From positions 1 to 7,669 of the forward strand of contig CALIIP010000151.1 in assembly GCA_938018045.1 (NCBI GenBank): a stretch of DNA of 7,669 bases, given 5' to 3'. This DNA is from an uncultured Flavobacteriaceae bacterium (GTDB taxonomy: Bacteria; Bacteroidota; Bacteroidia; Flavobacteriales; Flavobacteriaceae). Under the pieces are notes generated by a model that saw nothing but the letters and a program-made list of their open reading frames with translations, searched no databases and was not told where the DNA came from. The translations under genes were made by a program, and so were the position numbers. Positions 1-6,348 of this stretch are shown piece by piece; the stretch's first letter is position 1; every line of letters starts with the position of its first letter.

Positions 1-15
1 GGATAGTTAGAAAAT

Positions 16-71
16 GTGTATTTGTTTAATCGTTTTCAGTTAAACAAATAAACTATTAAACGAATAAACAA
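16..71. repeat. Inverted plus tandem repeat in the thyA leader
   Basis: Three copies of a 14-base unit, consensus TTAAACRAATAMAC, lie in the 76 bases before thyA. The first is inverted (16-29), the second direct (40-53) and the third direct (56-69). The inner 11 bases of copies 1 and 2 (TATTTGTTTAA at 19-29, TTAAACAAATA at 40-50) are perfectly complementary around a 10-base loop. Extended to 14 bases the arms have one mismatch. Copies 2 and 3 form a 16-bp tandem repeat (40-55, 56-71) with 14 of 16 identical positions, ending five bases before the start codon. The stem is almost all A-T and no T-run follows, so a classic terminator for an upstream gene is unlikely. It could be a transcription factor site or an RNA element in the thyA leader. 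No clear TAnnTTTG promoter is visible here. The repeats are seen directly; a function is inference. Confidence 0.6.
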
Positions 72-76
72 TTTTA

Positions 77-901
77 ATGAAACAATACTTAGATTTAATA
101 AAGCACGTTCGCGCAAACGGAATAGAAAAAACCGACAGAACTGGAACAGGAACAAAAAGTGTTTTTGGATATCAAATGCGATTTGATTTAGCTGATGGTT
201 TTCCAATGGTTACTACTAAAAAGTTACATCTGAAATCTATAATTCATGAGTTGCTATGGTTTTTAAAAGGAGATACAAATATTGGCTATTTACAAGAAAA
301 TGGCGTTAAAATTTGGGATGCTTGGGCAGATGAGAATGGAGACTTAGGACCAGTATATGGACATCAATGGAGAAATTGGAATAGTGATGGAATCGATCAA
401 ATTAAAGATGTAATTAATACCATAAAAAACAATCCTGATAGTAGAAGAATGATTGTTTCAGCTTGGAATCCTAGTGTTTTACCAGATACTTCTGTTTCAT
501 TTTCTGAAAATGTCTCGAATAATAAAGCAGCTTTACCTCCTTGCCACGCTTTTTTTCAATTTTATGTTGCAAACGGAAAACTATCTTGTCAATTATATCA
601 AAGAAGTGCTGATATTTTTCTTGGTGTACCTTTTAATATCGCATCTTATGCTTTATTGGTGATGATGATTGCGCAAGTTTGTGATTTAGAGTACGGAGAA
701 TTTGTACATACTTTTGGTGATGCACATATCTATAACAATCACAAAGAGCAGATTGATTTACAATTATCTCGTGATACAAGAGCATTACCAACAATGAAGT
801 TAAACACATCAATAAAAAATATTTTTGATTTCACTTTTGATGATTTTGAACTGATAGATTATAACCCTCACCCATTAATTAGAGGGAAAGTTTCTGTTTA
901 A
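77..901 (+). CDS. thyA: Thymidylate synthase
   Basis: Classical ThyA (EC 2.1.1.45). It methylates dUMP to dTMP using 5,10-methylenetetrahydrofolate, which becomes dihydrofolate, in the cytosol as a homodimer. The protein has 274 residues; E. coli ThyA has 264. The catalytic cysteine is Cys156 in LPPCHAFFQFYV. Visible partners include phosphate-binding Arg21 (TDRTGTGT), Arg123-Arg124 (PDSRRM) and Arg176-Ser177 (QRSAD), with Asp179, Asn187 (FNIASY), His217 and Tyr219 for substrate binding. The Tyr95 motif YGHQWR is intact. The 10 extra residues lie between VSAWN and the catalytic loop (about 132-152), and I recall a similar insert in other flavobacterial ThyA proteins. The start is well placed because MKQYLDLIKHV matches the family N-terminus. 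The next gene begins 27 bases later with no terminator, and a DHFR domain follows in the same cluster to recycle the dihydrofolate. Function is near certain. Confidence 0.98.
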   Translation: MKQYLDLIKHVRANGIEKTDRTGTGTKSVFGYQMRFDLADGFPMVTTKKLHLKSIIHELLWFLKGDTNIGYLQENGVKIWDAWADENGDLGPVYGHQWRNWNSDGIDQIKDVINTIKNNPDSRRMIVSAWNPSVLPDTSVSFSENVSNNKAALPPCHAFFQFYVANGKLSCQLYQRSADIFLGVPFNIASYALLVMMIAQVCDLEYGEFVHTFGDAHIYNNHKEQIDLQLSRDTRALPTMKLNTSIKNIFDFTFDDFELIDYNPHPLIRGKVSV

Positions 902-928
902 TTACCTATTATCATTGATGAATTTTAA

Positions 929-1765
929 ATGACTATGAAAAAAATATTTTTATTTCTTTTTTTAATTTCTACTTTTTTTGTGTTTTCACAGAAAAAAAAT
1001 ACTGATTTTATACAACCCTTTCCTCTTTTTAAAGATTGTAAAACAAGTATTAATCCATCAGACTGCTTCAATAAAATTATAAGTTCTAAAATAATTGAAG
1101 TTATTGAAACTGATGTTCAAAGTTATTTGGAAAAAAAAGAGATAAGGAAATCAGTAAATGTTTATTTAAATTTTATAATTGATGAAAACGGAAAACCTAT
1201 AGAAGAGAGTATTTCAACTACTAAAATTAGAAGTAATCCAACTATTGAATCGAAGTTAAAAAAAATGATCTTGAACTTGCCGAATATATATCCAAGAAGG
1301 AACGAAGCAAATCATCCAATTTTATCATATTATCATTTAACTGCAAAATTAGGGCTTGATAAAGAAAACAATAATGTTGTTTTACTTGAAGAAACCAACG
1401 AACCAAATGGAATTTCTGAAAATCGAAATTTTACTGCGCCAGTTTATCCTAAATGCCAATCAACATCAAATAAAGTGCTGAGAAAATGTTTTTCGAATAA
1501 TGTTACAAAACTTTTATTAAAAAAATATAGAATTAATAAAGCTGTCAAAGGATTTAATAAGAAAGGTTCATTTTATACGTACATTCTATTTAAAGTAGAT
1601 AAGTTCGGAGAAGTTAATAATTATAAAATCTTTGGTCCAAATGAGACTATTGAAAATGAAGCTAGAAGATCTTTAAAAAAGCTAAAAGATTTAAAACCTG
1701 GAACTGAAAACGGTAAACCTGTTAATGTTAGTTTTGCTTTACCTTTAAAATTTAAAATAGAATAA
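929..1765 (+). CDS. Secreted protein with two TonB-C-terminal-like domains
   Basis: This 278-residue protein has an N-terminal signal peptide. A short basic start (MKK) is followed by a Phe/Leu-rich core to residue 19 and a likely cut after Ser20 (VFS|Q), typical of flavobacterial exported proteins. The mature part has two diverged copies of one fold, about residues 30-141 and 170-278. Each begins with a Pro-rich start and a Cys pair (C37/C46, then C176/C187 followed by Phe). Each then has a strand with IDENGKP or VDKFGEV. The second copy ends with a PG...NGKPV..SFALPLKF tail, as in TonB C-terminal domains of Bacteroidota. There is no other membrane helix and no Pro-rich spanner, so it is probably a free periplasmic protein rather than an ExbBD-powered TonB. 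The role is unknown; binding to outer-membrane proteins or peptidoglycan is a guess. ATG at 935 is an equally good start. It sits between thyA and the DHFR gene, 6 bases before the latter, and looks more A-rich than its neighbours. Confidence 0.75.
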   Translation: MTMKKIFLFLFLISTFFVFSQKKNTDFIQPFPLFKDCKTSINPSDCFNKIISSKIIEVIETDVQSYLEKKEIRKSVNVYLNFIIDENGKPIEESISTTKIRSNPTIESKLKKMILNLPNIYPRRNEANHPILSYYHLTAKLGLDKENNNVVLLEETNEPNGISENRNFTAPVYPKCQSTSNKVLRKCFSNNVTKLLLKKYRINKAVKGFNKKGSFYTYILFKVDKFGEVNNYKIFGPNETIENEARRSLKKLKDLKPGTENGKPVNVSFALPLKFKIE

Positions 1766-1771
1766 AATAAA

Positions 1772-2647
1772 ATGCAAGAACAACACGAACTATATGAAAA
1801 CGCAAGAAAACGCATCAAGCAAAAAAGAAGATTATATTTACACTTTGTAATTTTTGCTATCGGCTCAGTGTTTTTATTTGTACTCGATCGGTTTTTTAAT
1901 GTTGGTGGAGAATATGTTGATGATTGGTTTAAATGGGCAATTCTATTATGGTCATTCTTTTGGATTTTGCACTTTGTAAATGTGTTTATTACTAAAAAGT
2001 TTATGGGTACGGAATGGGAACGAAAACACACAGAAAAGTTGGTTGCCAAACAAGAAATAAAAATAGAAAAAATTAAGCAAGGGTTAGAAAGAGAATCGCA
2101 GCACAAAGCAGAAAGTCAATTTTACAACGATTTAGAAAGAAAGAAGAAGAGCACTAAACAAACTATTACCTTAATTGCTGCTATTGCAAATGATAACGCT
2201 TTAGGAAAAGACAACGATTTGATCTGGCACTTACCAGCTGATTTAAAACGCTTTAAAAGCACAACGACTGGACATCATATTATTATGGGACGTAATACAT
2301 ATGAATCTATCGGAAAACCTTTACCTAACAGAACATCTGTAATCATCACTCGAAATCCAGATTACAAAGCCGAAGGTTGTGTAGTAGTTAATTCATTGAA
2401 AGAAGCAATTGAAGTTGCTGAAAATGATACTAATCCTTATATAATTGGTGGTGCTCAAATTTATGAGCAAGCAATTGAATTGGCTGATAAATTAGACATT
2501 ACAGAAGTTCACAATTCTTTTGACGCAGACGTTTTCTTTCCTATAATTGATAAAAGAAAATGGCAAGAAACAAGTAGAAAAAAATTCTCTGCTGACGAAA
2601 AAAACCAATTCGATTATAGTTTCGTGACGTATCAAAAAAATGATTAG
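1772..2647 (+). CDS. folA: Membrane-anchored dihydrofolate reductase (2TM-DHFR fusion)
   Basis: This 291-residue fusion joins a membrane domain to a complete DHFR (EC 1.5.1.3, NADPH-dependent reduction of dihydrofolate to tetrahydrofolate). Residues 1-80 match the 2TM domain common in Bacteroidota, with helices at about 21-39 and 54-73. The first segment (KRIKQKRR) and the residues after helix 2 (TKK, ERKH) are basic while the loop between is acidic, which predicts both ends in the cytosol. Residues 82-130 are a charged, probably coiled linker. DHFR spans about 131-290: Trp152 and catalytic Asp157 in IWHLPADLKRF, cofactor site GRNTYESIG (173-181), Arg187 for the folate glutamate, Gly226-Gly227 with Tyr231, and Thr244. 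No ATG, GTG or TTG lies in frame at the DHFR boundary; the first later Met (172) is past the catalytic Asp. The reductase therefore can only be made as part of the fusion. The stop abuts the next ATG. Confidence 0.95.
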   Translation: MQEQHELYENARKRIKQKRRLYLHFVIFAIGSVFLFVLDRFFNVGGEYVDDWFKWAILLWSFFWILHFVNVFITKKFMGTEWERKHTEKLVAKQEIKIEKIKQGLERESQHKAESQFYNDLERKKKSTKQTITLIAAIANDNALGKDNDLIWHLPADLKRFKSTTTGHHIIMGRNTYESIGKPLPNRTSVIITRNPDYKAEGCVVVNSLKEAIEVAENDTNPYIIGGAQIYEQAIELADKLDITEVHNSFDADVFFPIIDKRKWQETSRKKFSADEKNQFDYSFVTYQKND

Positions 2648-4228
2648 ATGATTCAATCCTATAAGAAAAAGTCAATATTACAAGAAAAGTATGATACTAT
2701 TATTATTGGCTCTGGAATGGGTGGACTTGCTACTGCTGCTATTTTAGCAAAAGAAGGTCATAAGGTCCTCGTGTTAGAAAAACACTATACTCCTGGAGGT
2801 TTTACACATGTTTTTAAGCGAAAAGGTTATGAATGGGATGTAGGCATACATTATATCGGAGAAATGCAACGCGAAACCAGTATCCTAAAAAAACTGTTTG
2901 ATTACATCACAGATGGTGAATTAAAATGGGAAGATATGGGAGACGTATATGACCGAATAGTTATTGGAGATCAGCATTTTGATTTTGTAAAAGGAGTAAA
3001 AAACTTTAAAAAACAATTAATCGATTATTTTCCGGAAGAAGAAAAAGCTATTAACTCTTATGTAGATCTCGTTTTTAAAGTTGTAAAAACAAGTAAGAAT
3101 TATTATATAAGTAAAGCCATTTCACCGATATGGAGTACCTTATTTGGTAGATTTCTTAAAAACCCTTTTTACAAATACTCAGACAAAACAACTTACGAAG
3201 TTGTTAGTTCGTTAACTAATAACGAAACACTCATAAAAGTACTTACTGCACAATATGGAGATTACGGTTTGCCGCCAAAACAAAGTAGTTTTGCTATGCA
3301 CGCATCTGTAGCAAGACACTATTTTGGTGGAGGTAGTTTCCCAATTGGTGGTTCTTCGCAAATCGCAAAAAATGTAGCAACTGTAATTGGTGCTTCTGGC
3401 GGAACAATCTTAGTTTCTGCAGATGTTGAAGAAGTTATTACTGAAAATAATACTGCTCTAGGTGTTCGTATGAAAGATGGAAAAGAGTTTTACGCGAAAA
3501 ATATTGTGAGTAATGCAGGTATCATGACTACATATAACAAGTTGTTACCTCAAAAAATAGTAGAAAAATATCGATTAAAAGAGCAATTAAAAAAAGTAAA
3601 CCGTTCTGTTTCACATGCTAGTTTATATATTGGTTTAGAAGGAACTCCTGAGGAACTTGGTATTCCTAAAACCAATTATTGGGTGTACCCAAAAGAGAAC
3701 GATCATGATACATGTATAAAAAACTATTTAGAAGATTTGTCACAACCATTTCCTTTAGTATATCTTTCTTTTCCGTCTGCTAAAGATCCTGATTGGAGCA
3801 ATCGTTATCCTGGTAAAAGTACTATTGATGTTATCACATTAATTCCATATGAAACATTCGAAAAATGGGCAGGTACTTCATGGAAAAAAAGAGGTGAAGA
3901 TTACGAGGCTAAGAAAGAAGAGATTGCAAAGCGCTTATTAAAAGAGGTTTACAAACAACTACCGCAAGTAGAAGGTAAAGTAAATTGTTATGAATTATCA
4001 ACTCCGCTAACAACTCAACATTTTATAAATTATGAGAAAGGTGAAATTTACGGATTAGACCATACTCCCTCTCGTTTTAGACAATCTTTTTTGAAACCAA
4101 GAACACCAATAAAAAGCTTTTATTTAACAGGACAAGATATTGTAACTGCAGGAGTTGGAGGCGCTCTGTTTGCTGGTGTATTGTCTACTATCGCAATTAC
4201 AGGAAAAAATGTGCTGAAAAAGATTTAA
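2648..4228 (+). CDS. FAD-dependent oxidoreductase, phytoene desaturase/retinol saturase-like
   Basis: This 526-residue flavoenzyme belongs to the CrtI/CrtISO/RetSat superfamily. The N-terminal dinucleotide fold is clear: a strand, then GSGMGGLATA (21-30), then LVLEKH with Glu44 positioned for the FAD ribose. PGG (49-51) and WDVGIHYIG (63-71) follow. The C-terminal FAD motif is FYLTGQDIVTAGVGGALFAG, with TGQD at 494-497. This tail, and HYIGEM near the N-terminus, resemble retinol saturase and carotenoid isomerase more than classical CrtI. Likely substrates are carotenoids or other polyene lipids, with reduction, isomerisation or desaturation all possible; the sequence does not decide. No signal peptide or helical membrane anchor is evident. 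The ATG directly follows the TAG of the 2TM-DHFR gene (zero gap), implying translational coupling. No carotenoid gene (crtB, crtY, crtZ, blh) is visible nearby. The superfamily is certain; the reaction is not. Confidence 0.85.
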   Translation: MIQSYKKKSILQEKYDTIIIGSGMGGLATAAILAKEGHKVLVLEKHYTPGGFTHVFKRKGYEWDVGIHYIGEMQRETSILKKLFDYITDGELKWEDMGDVYDRIVIGDQHFDFVKGVKNFKKQLIDYFPEEEKAINSYVDLVFKVVKTSKNYYISKAISPIWSTLFGRFLKNPFYKYSDKTTYEVVSSLTNNETLIKVLTAQYGDYGLPPKQSSFAMHASVARHYFGGGSFPIGGSSQIAKNVATVIGASGGTILVSADVEEVITENNTALGVRMKDGKEFYAKNIVSNAGIMTTYNKLLPQKIVEKYRLKEQLKKVNRSVSHASLYIGLEGTPEELGIPKTNYWVYPKENDHDTCIKNYLEDLSQPFPLVYLSFPSAKDPDWSNRYPGKSTIDVITLIPYETFEKWAGTSWKKRGEDYEAKKEEIAKRLLKEVYKQLPQVEGKVNCYELSTPLTTQHFINYEKGEIYGLDHTPSRFRQSFLKPRTPIKSFYLTGQDIVTAGVGGALFAGVLSTIAITGKNVLKKI

Positions 4229-4232
4229 TCGA
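4217..4232 (+). repeat. 16-bp direct repeat, left copy
   Basis: AAAAAGATTTAATCGA spans the stop codon of the FAD oxidoreductase gene (it encodes Lys-Ile-stop). An identical 16-base copy lies at 4503-4518, again across a stop codon. The copies start 286 bases apart and enclose the small membrane-protein gene, like a duplication at an insertion or a recombination scar. A chance match through a Lys-rich C-terminus in A+T-rich DNA is the alternative. Confidence 0.6.
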
Positions 4233-4238
4233 AGTCCA

Positions 4239-4246
4239 TATATTTT
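4239..4246 (+). promoter_or_regulatory. Possible weak -7 element for the small membrane gene
   Basis: TATATTTT matches the Bacteroidota -7 consensus TAnnTTTG at all but the last base and lies 28 bases before the small membrane-protein ATG. No upstream TTTG (-33) element is seen at a suitable distance. In such T-rich DNA this may be chance, and the gene may instead be read through from the upstream operon. Confidence 0.18.
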
Positions 4247-4274
4247 TTATTAACCACAAAAAAATTAAATTATT

Positions 4275-4514
4275 ATGAATAAAATATTTGGAGTTATACT
4301 TTATATAATTGGAGCGCTATTTATTCTTGCTTTTGTTGGACAAATACCAAAATTTCTGAATGCAGTTTTAAATCTATTTAAAATATTTTCAAGTGAGTTA
4401 GATGGATTACAACTCGGTAATATCATTGGTTCAATAATATACTGGATTATACACATTGCAATAATTTATTTCGCTTTTAAATATGGTAAAAAGTTGTTTA
4501 AAAAAAAGATTTAA
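4275..4514 (+). CDS. Small two-helix membrane protein, unknown function
   Basis: This 79-residue protein is unrecognised at family level. Two hydrophobic segments are visible, about residues 4-24 and 49-70, joined by an amphipathic stretch (residues 25-48). The tail is strongly basic (KYGKKLFKKKI), so the C-terminus is probably cytosolic. There is no cleavable signal peptide, no Cys and no catalytic-looking motif. It begins 46 bases after the FAD oxidoreductase stop and ends 9 bases before the convergent end of sppA. It could be transcribed with the upstream operon or from a weak promoter of its own. It lies between perfect 16-bp direct repeats, which suggests it was inserted or duplicated here. 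Coding status rests on the in-frame helical pattern, the Lys-rich end and a clean fit between neighbours. Function is not assignable. Confidence 0.65.
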   Translation: MNKIFGVILYIIGALFILAFVGQIPKFLNAVLNLFKIFSSELDGLQLGNIIGSIIYWIIHIAIIYFAFKYGKKLFKKKI

Positions 4515-4530
4515 TCGATAAGATTATCGA
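4500..4530 (-). terminator. Probable weak terminator of sppA
   Basis: TCGATAA (4515-4521) pairs with TTATCGA (4524-4530), leaving a 2-base loop, or 6 bp with an AGAT loop. Read on the - strand, the hairpin is followed by TTAAATC and eight T residues (complement of the A-run 4500-4507), as in an intrinsic terminator. The stem is short with few G-C pairs and includes the sppA stop codon (4524-4526). On the + strand no T-run follows, so it is unlikely to stop transcription from the left. Confidence 0.4.
4503..4518 (+). repeat. 16-bp direct repeat, right copy
   Basis: This is the perfect second copy of the sequence at 4217-4232, spanning the stop codon of the small membrane-protein gene. Its last four bases (TCGA) are also the outer part of the hairpin at 4515-4530. 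If the segment between the copies were deleted, the FAD oxidoreductase gene would keep its stop and lie directly against the hairpin and the sppA end. That would be a plausible ancestral layout. Confidence 0.6.
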
Positions 4531-6275
4531 ATATCAATATCATAAGGCAATCTCATTTGAATTCCTTTCAATTGCGACATTTTCTTCACTTGTTTAAGTG
4601 CTTTATAGTTCTCATCACCTAACTCTTCTTTAAGCATGTTTTCTTTTACACTCATAAAAGGAAATCCTTTAAATGAATCTTCAAAGTCTTTCTTAAATCT
4701 TGGGTAACTTGTTGTTTTATAATCAGAAATATCTGCTAATTCTGCCGCAGCTTCAATAGCATCATTCATATTTCCAAGAACATCGACCAATCCGTTTTCG
4801 ATTGCCTCTTTACCTGTCCAAACACGTCCTTGAGCAACAGCATCAACCTCTTCAAAAGTCATATTTCTACCAGCTGCAACACGATTTACAAATGTTGTGT
4901 AGACTTGCTCTACTCCTTCTTTGGTAACGTCATAAAAATCTTTTGTCATTGGCTCATAAATCGAATAACCGACAGCATTTTTATTCGTTGCTACTTGCTC
5001 TGCATTAATACCCATATTCCCAGCCAATTCACTAAAGTTTGGAATCGTACCAAAAACACCAATCGAACCAGTAATTGTAGTTGGCTCAGCATAAATTACA
5101 TCAGCATTACAAGCAATATAATATCCTCCAGACGCTGCTGTATTACCCATAGAAACAACCAAAGGTTTTTCTTTTTTCAATATTTCTAATTCACGCCAAA
5201 TCAAATCTGCAGTTAACGCAACTCCTCCTGGAGAATTTACACGCAATACTACTGCTTTTATATTATCATTATCACGAATTTTTCTAATCGCTTTAATCAT
5301 ACTTTCTTGACCAATATATGTTTCATCACCTTTACCATATAAGATATCTCCTTGCGCATACAACAATGCAATTTTATTACTTGCTGATGATTTTATACGT
5401 CCTTTTCCTGTTTCTATATAATCTTCAAGCGAAACCATATTTGGCTTATCTCCAACAAAAGTCTTTAGTATTTCTTCGTATTGATCTTTATAAATTGCAC
5501 CATCAAGCATGTTATTTTCTATTGCCATTGTTGCATTTCTAGTTAACAAATTATCAGCAATTAAATTTAATTCTTCAACAGTTTTATTCCTACTGACAGC
5601 AATATCTTCAATCAGTTCACTCCAGATAGAATTTAAAAAAGAGGATATTTGTTCGCGGTTTGCATCACTCATTTTATTATCTAAATATCCTTCAACTGCA
5701 CTCTTGTATTTTCCGTGACGGATAACTTCCATTTTCACACCATATTTCTCTTGAAAATCTTTGTAAAAAAGACGCTCACTTGACAATCCTTTAAACTCAA
5801 CACTTCCATAAGGTGTAACATACATAGAGTCAGCAACAGAACTTAAATAATAATTTTTTTGAGTATAAAAATCTGTATATGAAGTGATAAATTTTCCTGA
5901 AGTTTTAAAATCAACTAACTTCTCACGAATAGTTTGCGTTTGAGAAATTCCTGCATTTACCATTAAATTTAGAATACTAATTCCTTTGATGTTATCATCA
6001 TTTTTAGCATTTTCTATTGCGTTTATAACTTGGCTTAATTGGAATTGGTCTTCTTCAAAAAGTTGATCAAATGGACTATCAGATTTTGGAGCATAATCAT
6101 TCACAGCATCAGCAAGATTAATCTCTAAAATTGAGTTGCTCGTAACAGAAACTTTATCACTTTCACTCATCGAAGTAGCCATCAATCCGAAAAGAAAAAA
6201 TCCGAAAAGAGTTAATAATACAATTGCGATTGAAGTCCCTAAACAACTTGCCAATACTTTTCTAAAAAAGTTCAT
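4524..6275 (-). CDS. sppA: Signal peptide peptidase SppA (protease IV, S49 family)
   Basis: This 583-residue membrane serine protease is of the long, two-domain SppA type (E. coli SppA has 618). It degrades leftover signal peptides, facing the periplasm. A single N-terminal anchor lies at about residues 11-33 after a short basic start (MNFFRK). The two tandem S49-like halves are about 75-260 and 300-500. The Ser-Lys dyad is visible. Lys191 in GKYKSAVEGY corresponds to E. coli Lys209. Ser382 in GNTAASGGYYIA corresponds to Ser409. TGSIGVFG (402-409) and VLRVNSPGG (343-351) are also family hallmarks. The full length and intact dyad indicate a working enzyme. The start follows a TATATTTG element by 24 bases. 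The gene diverges from the folK fusion and converges on the small membrane gene with a 9-base gap. Confidence 0.97.
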   Translation of the reverse strand: MNFFRKVLASCLGTSIAIVLLTLFGFFLFGLMATSMSESDKVSVTSNSILEINLADAVNDYAPKSDSPFDQLFEEDQFQLSQVINAIENAKNDDNIKGISILNLMVNAGISQTQTIREKLVDFKTSGKFITSYTDFYTQKNYYLSSVADSMYVTPYGSVEFKGLSSERLFYKDFQEKYGVKMEVIRHGKYKSAVEGYLDNKMSDANREQISSFLNSIWSELIEDIAVSRNKTVEELNLIADNLLTRNATMAIENNMLDGAIYKDQYEEILKTFVGDKPNMVSLEDYIETGKGRIKSSASNKIALLYAQGDILYGKGDETYIGQESMIKAIRKIRDNDNIKAVVLRVNSPGGVALTADLIWRELEILKKEKPLVVSMGNTAASGGYYIACNADVIYAEPTTITGSIGVFGTIPNFSELAGNMGINAEQVATNKNAVGYSIYEPMTKDFYDVTKEGVEQVYTTFVNRVAAGRNMTFEEVDAVAQGRVWTGKEAIENGLVDVLGNMNDAIEAAAELADISDYKTTSYPRFKKDFEDSFKGFPFMSVKENMLKEELGDENYKALKQVKKMSQLKGIQMRLPYDIDIR

Positions 6276-6299
6276 AAAAAATGTTTATAAATTGAAGCG

Positions 6300-6307
6300 C
6301 AAATATA
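6300..6307 (-). promoter_or_regulatory. Candidate -7 promoter element of sppA
   Basis: Read on the - strand this is TATATTTG, an exact match to the Bacteroidota -7 consensus TAnnTTTG. It lies 24 bases before the sppA start codon, giving a leader of roughly 20 bases. A matching TTTG at about -33 is not seen, so strength is uncertain. Confidence 0.5.
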
Positions 6308-6320
6308 CACTTTTACGTTA

Positions 6321-6328
6321 TACATTTC
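6321..6328 (+). promoter_or_regulatory. Possible -7 element of the folK fusion gene
   Basis: TACATTTC fits TAnnTTTG except for the last base and lies 20 bases before the ATG at 6349, in the divergent sppA-folK gap. No -33 TTTG is visible. A promoter for folK must lie in this gap or inside sppA because the neighbouring gene is on the opposite strand; this is only the best match seen. Confidence 0.22.
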
Positions 6329-6348
6329 TTTTCTTTGTAATCCATAAA

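Noticed and set aside
19..50. Thought of as a terminator for a gene left of the window
   Set aside because: The stem has only one G-C pair per 11 and no T-run follows on either strand at the expected distance.
453..662. 69-codon + strand open frame inside thyA
   Set aside because: It is out of frame with the highly conserved catalytic region of ThyA; its hydrophobic look is a frame-shift effect of T-rich codons.
918..932. Four-codon mini-ORF (MNFK, stop) overlapping the ATG at 929 as ATGA
   Set aside because: It could couple translation, but it is too short and too likely by chance in A+T-rich DNA to support.
1621..2106. 161-codon - strand open frame
   Set aside because: It is antisense to the end of the TonB_C-like gene and the 2TM domain of the DHFR fusion. 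Its Ser/Phe/Cys-rich composition is typical of a reverse-strand shadow, with no motif.
4830..5718. Three + strand open frames within sppA (about 4830-5189, 5318-5542, 5509-5718)
   Set aside because: They are antisense to the strongly conserved S49 domains of SppA and have no recognisable motifs or start context.
6136..6348. Open frame extending the folK fusion upstream by 71 codons
   Set aside because: It runs antisense through the start of sppA, encodes a Lys-rich stretch with no HPPK character, and the family begins at the Met encoded at 6349.
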